From: Hymenopus coronatus
Lineage: Eukaryota > Arthropoda > Insecta > Mantodea > Hymenopodidae
Length of the DNA: 64,000 nt
Assembly: GCA_030762935.1 (NCBI GenBank)
Contig: CM060897.1
Location: 109,768,176 to 109,832,175, forward strand
Direction of reading: 5' to 3'
The notes under the pieces are model-generated. The model saw only the letters and a program-made list of their open reading frames with translations. It had not been told where the DNA came from and did no database searches. Position numbers and translations under genes: made by a program. Below, one piece after another: positions 1 to 10,827 of the stretch (position 1 is its first letter; each line of letters begins with the position of its first letter).

Positions 1-400
1 ACTAGATAAAAACTTACTTAACAAAACATGTAGAGAAGTAAAAACACGCAACTTATGTTATATACATTTTTTTCGTGGAGTTGACCATTTTTGAGATATT
101 CCTTGTTATTACTTTCAGTTTTAAAACACTTATTCTTTTCGCGTACTTGATTTTGTCAACTCCTATCCACACAAGCAAAGGTACTTCAATCACATAACAA
201 CCAACTTTTAAAAGATTTGACTATCACTTTAGCCTATGGTACTCCCTTATTTTCCTGCTACTTAGAAGTAGCACTTACTAGTGAAAGGAGCCTTTCTGTT
301 GAGTCTTTGCTTGATTAGCATTAAATAAATAGAAGAATAAGCTTTTTAAAAATAATTTATTGCAGAGATGTACAGAAAGTCTCGTGAATGGAACGCATCA
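1..400 (+). mobile_element. PD element, 5' part cut by window edge
   Basis: This is the D-end half of a PD element in forward orientation. It shows the family landmarks in order: the aaaaacttact block, the cgtggagttgacc block, the catagcaacc block, and the D end with agaaagtctcgtgaatgg followed by cgcatca. The P-end half lies outside the window. A second, truncated copy follows immediately. Confidence 0.8.
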
Positions 401-726
401 ATACTTTTACTTGGAATTGACCGTTTTTGAGATATTCCTTTCTCTTGGTTTTAATTTAAAATACTTATACTTTCCTCATTCGGTAATTTGTCAAACCCTG
501 TTCATATAAATTAAGGAACTTATTCACATAGCAACCTTTTTAAAAGATTTCAATATTACTTTAGCTTAGGTACTCCCTTATTTCCCTTTTACTTATCTGT
601 AAGCAAGTAGTAAGACCAAGGCTGTTACATTTTTTTCTCGATTTGCTTGAAGTAAATAGAAAAATAAGATTTTAACAATAGTTTATTGCAGAGATGTAGA
701 GAAAGTCATGTGAGTGAAACACATAG
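401..726 (+). mobile_element. PD element, truncated tandem copy
   Basis: A second forward copy joins directly to the D end of the previous one. It starts inside the element at the ggaattgaccgtttttgag block and runs to its own D end (gtagagaaagtcatgtgagt). Starting at this T-rich internal site is a recurring junction, seen again near 19002 and 56790. Confidence 0.75.
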
Positions 727-1026
727 CATGACTTTTTTATAAGTATGCAATGACAGATTTCTACAAATTGGCAAGCTCACTGTTACGAAATGCAAAGCGT
801 AATGGTAAAGACTCCATTACCCATTCAGCACCTTGAGTTTATTCACGGTGCTGAGAGCTGAAGAGAAGCTCTTCTGTCCGTATGAATCGTGGCGTGCAAT
901 ATCACTTGAATGCTGACGCTTTTCCAGTTGCATACCTTATGCCATTAGTGGAACAACCTTCATTTTAACTGCAAGAGTCGAATTACCAGCAGTTTATTTT
1001 TCTGCACTACTGGAATATAGTTTTAA
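727..1026. other. Unassigned stretch
   Basis: Roughly 300 bases of mixed composition with no convincing reading frame and no resemblance to the repeats elsewhere in the window. Confidence 0.5.
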
Positions 1027-1065
1027 ATCTGATGTGTTCCATTCGCATGGCTTTCTCTATACAGG
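1027..1065 (-). mobile_element. PD element D-end stub
   Basis: The stub begins tctgatgtgttccattcgca and continues into ctttctctatac, which is the reverse-complement D end. The rest of the element is absent. Confidence 0.6.
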
Positions 1066-1234
1066 ATGATTCAAAAATACTTTTACAACGTTTCCTGACA
1101 TCGAAACATGCAAATTAGTTCTTTAAACATATGCTTTAAAACACTTCGTTTTTGCGTTAATGATTTATTAATGAAACTCACCTGCAACGGCTTTCCTAGC
1201 TGCACGCTCCCCCGACCTCAATCCTTAGGATTTA

Positions 1235-2015
1235 TACTTTGTCTACACGGACTATGTAGAAAATGTATAGAGAACCAAAAATTCGATTACGAGATTTCAC
1301 CGAAAATATATATTTTAAGGTCCCCTATATCCAAAAAAAGAAAAAAGCAACTTCAGAGTCGGTAAAATACCAAACTTGGTATTTAAGTCTATTACCGTCC
1401 AGGGATGCGACACGAAGATTTTGAGAAAAATCCCCCTATCCCAAGCTACCGTTTACATGGACAAAGATCCGAAAATTTTGATTTTCTCAAAAATTGCTGT
1501 AACGATTTTGATAAAAACATTGTACATTAAAGATATTTATATGACAGATAAAATATATATCGTGAATTTTCTGGGAATAGCCTCTAAAGTCCTCATTATT
1601 CTGGGTGAATTTTGCTGAATTTTGCGTTAACTGGTGAACCGTAAGAGATAGACAAAAACTTATTCACAGAAATGAAGATATCGTTAAAACACTTAATTTA
1701 TGACTATACATTTTTTTCGCAGGGTTGACCAATGTTTCGATATTGCTTTTTATTTTATCTCAGCTTTAAAATGTTTATTCTTTAATCATACAGGAATGTG
1801 TCAACTCTTGTCCATACAAACAAAGGAACTTCAATCACATAGCAACCAGCTTTTGACTATCACTTTAGCCCATGGTACACCTTTATTACCCTTCTACTTA
1901 TATGGAAACAAATAATAAGATGATTTATGCTACTTTTTCTCGATTAGTGTGAAGTAAACAGAAGAATAAGCGTTTTAACAATAATTTGTTGTAGAGGTGT
2001 GCATGGAGCACATCA
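1235..2015 (+). mobile_element. PD element, forward, nearly complete
   Basis: A degenerate P-end palindrome (ctacacggactatgtaga) is followed by the standard block order to a D end at gtgcatggagcacatcaga. The GT microsatellite segment is deleted. It is the first of two tandem copies that interrupt transposase remnant T1. Confidence 0.75.
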
Positions 2016-2703
2016 GAGTTTTAGAAAAAAGATCTGTGTGTGTCAGTGTGTCCGTGTGCCTGTGAACACGATAACACAAAAACGAAAAGTCGGTAAAATA
2101 CTAAACTTTTCAGGAAAATCTCCCACCCCAAACTACGCTTTATATGAAAAAATTTTGAAAATGTGAATTTTATCACAAATGGTTCTAAGTATTTTGATTA
2201 AAATGGCGTACGTTAAAGACCCTTACACGGAAAATAAAACGTATATTTTGAATTTTCTGGAAATAGCCTCTACAGACCTTTTATTTTGGATGAATTTTGC
2301 TGGATTTTGCATAACAAGTAAACCGTAAGAGATAGACAAAAACTTTATTCACAAAAATGGAGATCTTGTTAAAACACACAATTTATGACATACATTTTTT
2401 CGCATGAATTAACCAATGTTGCGATATTGCTCTTTATTGGTTTCAGCTTTAAAGTACTTAAAGATATTCACTTACGGGAATCTGTCAATGGCAATACATA
2501 GGAAAGGATTTCATCCACATGGCAACCAGGTTTATAAAGATTTGACTGTCGTTTTAGCCTAGTGCTTTCCCTTATTTACTTTCTGCTTAAAAGGAAACTT
2601 TTCTGCTAATGTTTATCTCGATTAGCATGAGGTAGATAGGCTTTTTAACAATAATTTGTTACGGAGATGTAGAGAAAGTCATGTGAATGGAACACGTTAG
2701 ATT
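2016..2703 (+). mobile_element. PD element, forward, P end missing, tandem to previous
   Basis: The copy starts at the segment just upstream of the GT microsatellite (agaaaaaagatctgtgtgtg) directly after the previous D end, and ends with gtagagaaagtcatgtgaat and acacgttaga before a T run. The same internal start is used by the copy at 7364. Confidence 0.75.
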
Positions 2704-2737
2704 TTTTTCTTTTGGGGGCACCTTAAACCATTAGTTT

Positions 2738-2902
2738 TAACTCGCCTGGGTAGTGTTGTGGTAGCGTATCTGCCTCACATTCAAAAAACGTCCATAAGGG
2801 GTTTTTCGGGGTTTTCCCTTATCCTGAGAAGACGAATGTCGAGTAACTTTAAGCTCTTTGGACCCCGAGATCATTCCAACCAGGTTAAACGAGGTTAAAC
2901 TA

Positions 2903-2938
<36 letters not shown>
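2738..2938 (+). mobile_element. tRNA-derived SINE2, with poly(A) tail and target-site duplication
   Basis: The head cgcctgggtagtgttgtggt resembles a tRNA A-box region. A body shared with the copies at 51418 and 55612 (reverse) follows, and the element ends in about 35 A residues. The flanks AAACCATTAGTTT (2725-2737) and again from 2936 form a 13-14 bp duplication, typical of LINE-mediated retrotransposition. The B-box part is deleted in this copy. It sits inside the coding sequence of T1. Confidence 0.85.
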
Positions 2939-2940
<2 letters not shown>

Positions 2941-3272
2941 ATTAGTTTATGCAACAGGCATTCTAGATGAAGAAACTCTTAATTTACGTGTCATGTAAGC
3001 CAGCGAAAACATTCGACACCGACTGGCAGTATTTTGTCAAGAGGAGGGCATTTGGATCATTTTCTTTAAGTGGTGTTTGTGTGGAGCACCTCCTACAAGC
3101 TCAAATATAGAATCAAGTGTCACTTTAAAATGTTTTTATTATTAAAAGAATTTTGACCCTCAATAAATTGAGAACAAAGAGTTTTGGAACATGCACTTAT
3201 ATGAACATTTTTTGTTTTTTTGATGTAAGAAACCTGTCACCAGACTTTGTAAAAGTATTTTTGAATCACGTG

Positions 3273-3640
3273 AATATTCTGCATCCAAAAATTGTTCCAA
3301 ACGCCTTCTTTTAATAATAGTAGCAATAATAATAATTTACTGTACTTAGGTTACATTTCCAGTTACTTACAAAACCATGTTCTGTTATTAAACTATGGGA
3401 ATGTTTTCTTTTTTTTTTTCCTTTTCTTTCAGTTCACTGTTACCATACGTTCAGTTGTGTTGAATAAAACATTGGTAACGTTAATTCACACATAAGTTTT
3501 AGGTTACAAATCACGGCTCTATCACTAAATGATAAAATAAAGCTAATTCAAAGCCTTTTTGAAAGCAAAAAAAGTTTTTATCAAGGTCTGAAATAATTTA
3601 GATCTCTTAGCAATTTAAGAGCAGGCTAATATTTCATTTA
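3273..3640. other. Unassigned AT-rich stretch
   Basis: AT-rich sequence with short T runs and an AAT-rich patch. I recognise no gene or repeat. Confidence 0.5.
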
Positions 3641-3647
3641 TAGTTAT

Positions 3648-4083
3648 GCGGGTTTAATCAGGACATTTAAGGAAACTAGTTCTGTTGCTGATAAGGAAAA
3701 CATCTCAGAGGGTATAGGTAATAATGATGTTACTGTTGCTGACATGCTTCATATCTACAACCCTCGAAAGCTATTAACTACCCAGATCATTGGCAATCGT
3801 ATCATCAGTAAATACTTTCCAAAAAACTGGCCGCCGCGATCTCCAGATCTGAATTCGAGACTTATGGTTTCGGGGTTACCTTAAAAAACGACTTTTCTTG
3901 ACACATCCTACAACCCAACAGCAACTGAAAGATACTATCTCGGAAGAAATTGCTAAATTTCCAAGAGTTCATCTGCAATATGCTCAGCACGGAATCGCAG
4001 AAAGAATGTGTACGTTGAACAAGAGAACGGAGAATATCTTCCCATTGCTTTATAAAACACCATTGTTTTCTCAGTATGTATAA
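3648..4083 (+). pseudogene. Tc1/mariner transposase remnant T2, internally deleted
   Basis: The sequence near 3655-3720 translates as IRTFKETSSVADKENISEG, resembling the helix-turn-helix linker 'FxETGSVADxxRSGRP' of transposases. Near 3800-3850 it reads RIISKYFPKNWPPRSPDLN, the region of the third catalytic acid. A 61-codon frame at 3898-4083 (LTHPTTQQQLKDTISEEI...) matches the C-terminal helix region. The catalytic core between the two parts is absent and the frame changes, so this is a dead, deleted copy. No terminal inverted repeats were located with confidence. Confidence 0.65.
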
Positions 4084-4204
4084 CGGTTTAAAGTTTGAAA
4101 TGACTTTTGAAAGTCACAAGTCCCATATATTACTTAGGTATCATAATTGGGTTTGTCATCTACTTAGACGCTACAGTTGCTTAGTTCCCTGGCGGTTAGC
4201 GAGT

Positions 4205-4385
4205 GGAGACCATTTTTTAACATCCGCTTTTACCACAGATGGCACCGTAGGCGATGGCGCTGATGATATATGGAATGAAAATGGAGTACCGGTGGAATGC
4301 GATAGCGGGGGAAACCGGAGGAAACCCGCCCCTGTGCTGCATTTTCCAGCCCATGCAGTCGCCTTGGTGAGAGGTCTAACCACAA
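4205..4385 (-). mobile_element. tRNA-derived SINE3, partial
   Basis: It contains the SINE3 body, with the typical elements 'gatggagcaccggtggaatg' (diverged here), a gggggaaaccggag block and the gcttttaccaca tail, in reverse orientation. The tRNA-like head is truncated near ggtgagaggtctaacc. Confidence 0.75.
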
Positions 4386-4399
4386 TGCACACAATTGGT

Positions 4400-5095
4400 T
4401 TGTGCTAGCTATTCCACCCCATTCTTTGTATTTTCTTTAATGTTCTCTCTCCTTTCTTATTCACTTTTCTTTTACTTTACTTTCCTAAATATGTTCATAT
4501 TCCTTCATTTCCTCTCTTTCCCTTGGCACTCAACGTTGTCATCAATACCATAGACATAATATTCCATTTGCGTTCCCAAACTTCTTTCCTCGAATGTCTT
4601 TCCTCTTTGCATCTAGTTAAATAGTAAACAATACTCCCCATATAAAATACAACGTTCTAGTTCCTTGTCCCTCATCCCTTTCAAAAGTATTGCTCCTGTT
4701 CTCATCCAAGGTAATCCTTCTATCATTTGTTTATTACATATATCTACACTCTCTTCTCATGGCTATTATTTCTCTATTTTATGCTACAAACAAATACATT
4801 TTTTAATTTCTGCTTTATTTTATGCTTATGTCTTCAAATATTTCTCACTGCCTTCCAGAATTCTTTATATTTTATTCTCCCTTCCTCCATACGTCTATTT
4901 TCATCAAAATTTCCTCTGGCTGTCTCAACCAGCACTTCTCGTGCTTAATTATCTTGAGCTGTTTCATACACATTTTTAGCAGATTTTTGCCTTCATTCTA
5001 TATACACCTATACCAATATTTCAATTCTCTCTCTAGAATCACCCAACTTCTCCCTATATTCCTAATTCTATCATAGCTATGGCTTTTGTGCTGCT
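4400..5095 (+). repeat. Pyrimidine-rich dispersed repeat G
   Basis: A strongly T/C-rich strand. Its first 300 bases match the reverse complement of 58540-58915, for example cttattcacttttctttta in both copies, plus shared acaacrttctagttc. No coding function is recognised. The open frames here are simply stop-poor T/C sequence. Confidence 0.65.
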
Positions 5096-5131
5096 CTGTA
5101 TAGTCCTAAAGTATCTTTAAAGAACTCCATT

Positions 5132-6240
5132 TACTTCTTATCAATCGAGATAAAAATCAGCAGAAATGATCTTATTACTTGCTTCCTTATAAGTAGAAGG
5201 GAAATAAGGGAATACAGCAGGCTAAAGCGATAGTGAAATATTTTAAACTGAGCTTAGGCAGTAAATTCTATGGCTAACATCCAGAATGTTTTGGATTGAA
5301 ATCCGTGGGCTGATATAACTGACTAGGGTTTTTTTCGTGGCTTCCCTCGGACACCAAGGTAAAGTACTGGATTGAATATGTAATTCCGTGACCCAAAGTT
5401 TCAGCTTGTGTCTAAAACAATAGTGAATCTAAAAAATGTAGTAATGGCGATTGCGCTGCCATCTATCCACAGATAGATAAAGAAGCTATCACATCCGCTT
5501 TTCCCGGAGCAATCCGACTATGGATGATGGAAGCAGCTGTATTAGAAGCCTCCATGTCCGACAGTACGCCGCCATCTTAGTACGGATGCTGAAAGTAGCT
5601 ACGTTACGGACTATATTGCCATCTGCTTGAAAGTTGATTGGAACAAGCATGATTCCTGAAAGGTTACTGTCCACCACAACCCACCGCCATCAATGAGATA
5701 TCTTACCAAACATATCCGTCGCGAAATGATAGAGGTTACAATGACGTAAACTAAAACAGATTTTAAAAACAATGTTTTAAGAACTGGTCGCTATATGATG
5801 ACTGGCAAATTCCACTCTCCTTGTATCATCAGGTGAATAAAAAGGAAAAAAGATTGATGATAACTCATTTCAGGAAATATAAATATTGGGACACTTAAAC
5901 CAAACACAAACAATATCTCGGAAACGGTTAACAAAAAAATGTGTATGACATAAATTGTGTAGTAATATTTTGTCCATGTTTTGTGGTTTATGAGTTATGT
6001 AAAGGTCATCACATGATAAAAACAAAAATTTCGAAAAATTTTTCCTTGTAAAAAATAGTTGAGGTGGGGTGATTTTTTTGAAAATCTTAGTATTGCATCA
6101 TTAGAAGATAGTGAACTTAAATACCCAGTTCGGTATTTAACCGGTGTTTCGTTTCCAAGTTATGCTGTCCAAAGTCATACACACACACTGACATTTTTCT
6201 AAAAATGTCTTTTTTGGATACAGAGAGCCTCAAAATATCT
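5132..6240 (-). mobile_element. PD element, reverse, interrupted by repeat C
   Basis: The reverse block order begins at atcgagataaaaatcagcag, is interrupted near 5247-5768, and resumes with ctggtcgctatatgatg, then the inverted GT segment (cacacacactgac) and part of the P-end flank. The terminal palindrome is degenerate. Confidence 0.7.
5247..5768 (+). repeat. Composite dispersed repeat C, inserted in PD element
   Basis: It matches parts of 22853-23830: the ttttcgtggcttccctcgga block, the gcgctgccatctatccacagatag-like block, and a distal block with gccatctgcttga and ccgtcgcgaaatga. An A/T-rich duplication (about aatrttttaa) may flank it. The head near 5253-5310 could be tRNA-like but is too diverged to be sure. 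Confidence 0.6.
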
Positions 6241-6309
6241 ATTTATTTTTTTGTATCCACTATGTAAATTATACATATAATTATACGTAGAACGCAATAA
6301 CGTGTTGTA

Positions 6310-6343
6310 CGTGGTGAAAGTCATTATAATGAACACCTCAGAT
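6310..6343 (+). mobile_element. PD element D-end stub
   Basis: gaaagtcattataatgaaca followed by cctcagattttt is a diverged D end. The following gtttttctttctttct is shared with the stub at 8300, suggesting the two junctions are copies of one event. Confidence 0.55.
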
Positions 6344-6365
6344 TTTTGTTTTTCTTTCTTTCTTT

Positions 6366-6488
6366 TTACTTTCTCTCCACGTACTAAATACATAGGTATA
6401 GACAAGATATTGCATTCCACCCAAAAATACGATAGCGAGTTTTCACCGGGAATATACGTTTTAGAGTCCCCTGTATCCAAAAAAAGCA
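6366..6488 (+). mobile_element. PD element, P-end fragment
   Basis: It starts with the P palindrome (tactttctctccacgtacta) and continues to the ccctgtatccaaaaaaagc block, where a second complete copy begins at its own P end. The apparent 177-codon frame at 6302-6835 spans this junction and is not a gene. Confidence 0.75.
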
Positions 6489-7363
6489 TTTTTACTTTCT
6501 CTACACGTACTATGTACATAGTGTATAGAGAAGGTATTGCACTCCACCCAAAAATTCGATACCGAGATTTCACCAGAAATATATATTTTAGGGTCCCCTG
6601 TATCCAAAAAAAGCATTTTCAGAAAAAGGTCTCTCTGTGTGTGTGTGTGTGTGTCCGTGTGTCTGTGAACACGATAACTCAAAAACGAAAAGTCGGTAAA
6701 ATAAAAAACTTGGTATTTAAGTTCAGTATCTTCGAGGGATGCGACACGAAGATTTTGAGAAAAATCCCCCCACCCCAAACTACCCCTTACATGGAACTTT
6801 TTTTCGAAAAATTTGATTTTCTCAAAAATGTCTAACGATTTTGATTAAAATATCGAATATTGAATATATTTTTATGACAAATAAAATGTATGTCTTGAAT
6901 TTTCTGGAAATAGCCTCTAAAGAATACATTATTCTGGATGAATTTTACGGAATTTGCAAAATTTCTAAACCGTAAGAGATACACAAAAACTTACAACACA
7001 AAACATGTACAGCACATTAAAACACACAAATTATGTTATATATATTTTTTCGTCGAGTTGATCTTTTTTTAGATGTTCCTTGTTTTTTTTTTTTTTCCAG
7101 CTTTGAAAAACATATTTTTCTCATACAGGAATTTGTCAACTCCTGTCCATACAAACAAAGGAACTTCACTCACATAGCAACCAGCTGTTGACTAACACTT
7201 TAACCTATGGTATTCCCCTATTTCGATTCTACTTACAAGTAAGCAAGTAGTAAAACTATTTCTGCTAATTTTTTCTCAATTAGCCTGAAGTAGATAGAAA
7301 CATAAGCGTTTTAACAATAGTTTGTTGCAGAGATGTAGAGAAAGTCATGTGATAGGAACACAT
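6489..7363 (+). mobile_element. PD element, forward, complete reference copy
   Basis: A clean P palindrome (ctacacgtactatgtacata), a GT microsatellite near 6633-6660, the gcgacacgaagattttgag block, the gaattttctggaaatagcc block, the cagctttgaaaa block and a D end at tagagaaagtcatgtgatag with acacatcaga. Length is about 875 bp. It has no coding region beyond short frames. Confidence 0.85.
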
Positions 7364-8098
7364 CAGATTATTAGAAAATGGCTTCTGTGTGTGTGTGTCG
7401 GTGTGTCCGTGTTTCTGTGAACACGATAACTCATAAACAAAAAGTCGGTAAAGTGCTTAAGTTTAGTATTTTCCAGGGACGCGACACGAAGCCTGCTCGT
7501 CAACTACACTTTGCATGGAAAAAATGTCGAAGCTTTTGATTTTCTCAAAAATGGCTGTATCGATTTTAATTATATACCGTATATTACGGATATTTACATG
7601 TTAAATCAAATGTATATCTTAAATTTTCTGGGAATAGTTACTAAAGACTACTTTATTGTGGATGAACTGTGCTGTCTTTTGCGCTACAAGTAAACCGCAA
7701 GAGAAAGACAAAAACTTATAAAACAAAAAATGCAGATCTCATTAAAACACAGTTTATGATATTTTCGTTTTTTTCGTGGAGTTGACCATTTCTGAGATAT
7801 TCTTGTTCTTTGTTTCAGATTTAAATTACTTAAACTTTTCTCACATGGATATCTGTAAACTCCTGGTAATGCATAGAAACGGATTTCAAGCACATGGCAA
7901 ACAGCTTTTAAAAAATCTGACAATGGATTTAGCCTAGCGTGTTCCCTTGATTACTTTCTACTTACAACGAAGCAAGTAATTAAGAGAATTTCTGCTAACT
8001 TTTATATGGATTATCATTAAGTAGATAGAACATGCATTTTAAGAACAATTTGTTACAGGCGAAGTAATGAAAGTCTTGTGAATGGAAAACATTAAATT
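7364..8098 (+). mobile_element. PD element, forward, P end missing, tandem
   Basis: The copy begins at tattagaaaatggcttctgt just upstream of a GT segment and runs to a diverged D end (gaaagtcttgtgaatggaaa). It is the third unit of a head-to-tail array starting at 6366. Confidence 0.8.
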
Positions 8099-8950
8099 TT
8101 TTGCTCTTCTTATCACCCTTCCCCCTCTTCAGTGTTATCAGCCTTTTTAAATCTCAGCCTTAAGTTCCGCGTCTTCCGTGCCTGCCAGTAGCATCCAACA
8201 TGCTCCTGACTTTCCATTCCCCCGTACCGCTACATCCTGCCAAGGTATGAGTCCACGACTCTTCCTCCTCGCAAATAGGGACGATGCTCATACCATTCTC
8301 GTGGTGAAAGTCATAAAAATGGAACATATCAGAGTTTTGTTTTTCTTTCTTTCTCTTTTTGTTAACGATAAATATACAATTTCAGCCGTAATATTGTATT
8401 TGGTTTCACTCATGGCCTCCTGAGAGCACGAAGATGGGGATGTGTACAGTATAAGGAAGCTAAGGTATTCTGAATAGACTACCAGTTGTGAAGTGAAAAA
8501 GAACAAAAACAAAAGATGGCCTTGGCCTAATTCATATAAACAATACCCAAGTACATGCAGGAAGCAGAATATAGTGAAAGGCCAAGTGTATGAGAGGTGT
8601 ATAACCTGCTGGCGTAGTACTCCCTTCAGAAAGCTTTCTCTTCCCCTTTCCTGCCCCACTCAGCTAATGGCGCCGGAAAATGAAGCTGTCAGCTTGAGTA
8701 GGCACGAGAAGTTACTGAACTACTTCCTTCGCTTCGGCTCTTAGCATTAGCACATCCTACGACAAGCATAGATGAGCACGCTATCTGTTAGTAACAATAG
8801 AAAATACCTGCACGTGAACACCAGCTTTGAAACCCTCTCATCAATAAAATCATATGCGTTAAAATGAATAAGGTTACTCTACGTAGAAGATAGTGTTAAG
8901 TTGCTGATTAGAATACTTATTTCTCTAGCACGTATACACAACAGACACAG
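8099..8950. other. Unassigned stretch with one PD D-end stub
   Basis: Mixed-composition sequence without a recognised gene. At 8300-8335 there is a D-end stub (gtggtgaaagtcataaaaat then catatcagag) followed by the same gtttttctttctttct seen at 6344. Open frames at 8288-8659 (reverse) and 8493-8744 (forward) overlap each other and show no recognisable motif. Confidence 0.45.
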
Positions 8951-8954
8951 TAGA

Positions 8955-9345
8955 TAGGGAAAGTATTTTATTCCAACCAAATATTCGATACAGGAATTTC
9001 ACCAGAAATATATGCTTTAGGGTCCCCTGAACCAAAGAAAGCATGTTTAGAATATGTTCCGTCTCTCTCTCTATCTCTCTCTGTGTCTGTGGACACATAT
9101 GTCAAAAGAAGAGTTAGCTAATACCAAACTTTGTATCTTTGAATGTATGTGACGTGAAGATTTTCAGAAGAAATCCCTCTTCCCCAACTAACCTTTACAC
9201 TAAACATTTTTGAAAATTTTGATTCTCTCAAAATGGCTAAAAGTATTTTGTTAAAAATATTGCTTATTAAATATGTCTATATGACAAATAAAATGTATAT
9301 CTTACTCTCTCAAGACTTCTTTATTCGGGATGTATTTTGCTGAAT
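8955..9345 (+). mobile_element. PD element, forward, D half missing
   Basis: It contains the P-end flank (gatagggaaagtattttatt), the ttcaccagaaatatatgctt block, a CT/GT-rich microsatellite near 9060-9090 and the gtgacgtgaagattttcaga block. It breaks off near the ttattcgggatgtattttgc block. Confidence 0.75.
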
Positions 9346-9460
9346 TTTGTACAACTATGTCCTAACGTGTTCAAAGCGGAAGAAATCAAACTTTTGCACA
9401 CCCATCATATGTACAACTTGTAAACCCTATTACTATTATTATTAAAAACTACAATAAAAA

Positions 9461-10296
9461 TCTGATGTGTACCATTCCCATGACTTTCTCTACATCTCTG
9501 CAACAAATTATTGTTGTAAAGCTTAGGCTTCTATTTACTTCATGCTTATCGAGAAAAAAAATAGCAGAAATACCTTTATTGCTTGCTTCCTTGTAAGTAG
9601 AGACGAAATAAGGAAGGACAATAGGTTAATGTGACAATCAAAAGCTGATTACTATGTGACTGAAGTTCCTTTGTTTCAAAGCTGAAACAAAAAACAAAAA
9701 ATATCTAAAAACGATAAAAAAATATAAATTGTGTGCTTTAATGTGCTCTATATTTTTTGTGTTAGTTTTTGTCCATCTCTTACGGTTTAGCAGTTATGGA
9801 AAATTCCGTAAAATTCATCCAGAATAAAGTAGTCTTAAGAGGCTATTCCTAGAAAATTCAAGATATTCATTTTATTTGTCAGGTAAATATTTTTAATATA
9901 CGATATTTTAATTAAATTGTTAGAGCCATTTTTGACAAAATCCAAATTTTCGATAAATGTTCCGTGTAAAAGGTAGTTTGATGTGAAAGAATTTTCTTCA
10001 AAATCTTCGTGTCGCATCCTTGGAAGATATCAAACTTAATACCAAGTTTGGTGTTTAACGGCCTTTTCGATTATGAGCAATGCTGCCCACAGACACACAC
10101 ATACACACAGACTGACAGAGAGACAGATATACATAGAGACATCCACACACACACGGACATGTTTCTAAAAAAATTTTTTGGGATCCAGGAGGATCCAAAA
10201 CATGTATTTCCGATGAAATCTCGGTATCGAATTTTTTGGTGCATTTCAATACCGTCTCTATATACTATGTGCATAGTTCATGTAGAGAAAGTAAAA
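9461..10296 (-). mobile_element. PD element, reverse, complete
   Basis: It starts precisely at tctgatgtgtaccattccca after an A run and ends with tgtagagaaagtaaaa after the P palindrome (actatgtgcatagttcatgt). Length is 836 bp. The inverted GT segment at 10088-10160 is expanded into a mixed CA/GA tract. It is a good reference for both termini. Confidence 0.88.
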
Positions 10297-10540
10297 AATG
10301 TAGATTTCGTAATAACACCTTATATTATATATACATCTTTATATAGGATTGGCCATTTCTGAGATATTCCTTGTTATTGTGACAAACGAAACTTATATCT
10401 TGAATTTTCTGAGAATAGCCTCTAAATACGTCTTAATTCTGGATGACTTTTTTATAACTGGTAAACCGCAAGATATGGATAAAAATCTACTACACAATAA
10501 TACTGATTATGTAGACAAGTTAAAACACACAATTTAGGTC
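10297..10540 (+). mobile_element. PD element, rearranged fragments
   Basis: A ggattggccatttctgagat block (normally late) precedes a tatcttgaattttctgagaa block (normally earlier), so two forward fragments are joined in shuffled order. Confidence 0.6.
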
Positions 10541-10827
10541 CTATGCAATAACATTATTAGAGGGGGGGGGAGAAAAAAAACTGAAGACAAGCAAACCAAG
10601 GACGGAGTAACGTAAGCCTTGCGGCATATGTAACCATCAAAACGTATGAGTGGAGCATATAGTTTATAAAGCCCGAGTATTGTCAATTTCGTTTGAAGCG
10701 ATTATGTTCGAAGCGATATTGCTGACTGGAATGGATGGAGTTGCTAGATTTATTGGTGCATCAAGCGATGGGCTCAGTTGAAGCAGAGTAAATCTTTGTT
10801 TACAAAATATAGACAGAGTCGAGAATT
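10541..10827. other. Unassigned stretch with a G run
   Basis: Includes a run of nine to ten G near 10561 and otherwise no recognised structure. Confidence 0.4.

Larger units (their letters stand above)
1066..3272 (+). pseudogene. Tc1/mariner transposon remnant T1, split by PD copies and a SINE
   Basis: The outer ends are inverted: gattcaaaaatacttttac near 1069 is matched by its complement near 3250-3268. A degenerate transposase lies between them. Near 1205-1235 one frame reads ARSPDLNP, the motif around the third catalytic acid. Near 2713 it resumes as WGHLKPLV, and after 2938 as VYATGILDEETLNLRV, then stops. The order matches the C-terminus of IS630-Tc1-mariner transposases, so the gaps are insertions: two tandem PD copies (about 1235-2703) and SINE2 (2738-2938). 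In-frame stops show the gene is dead. The N-terminal half is missing. Confidence 0.65.

Noticed and set aside
4665..5076. Overlapping frames in the T-rich stretch as genes
   Set aside because: Three overlapping frames of similar length reflect the pyrimidine-rich composition of repeat G rather than coding selection.
6302..6835. 177-codon open frame as a gene
   Set aside because: It crosses the junction between two tandem PD copies and translates the GT microsatellite and repeat blocks. Its length is due to the duplication of a stop-poor repeat segment.
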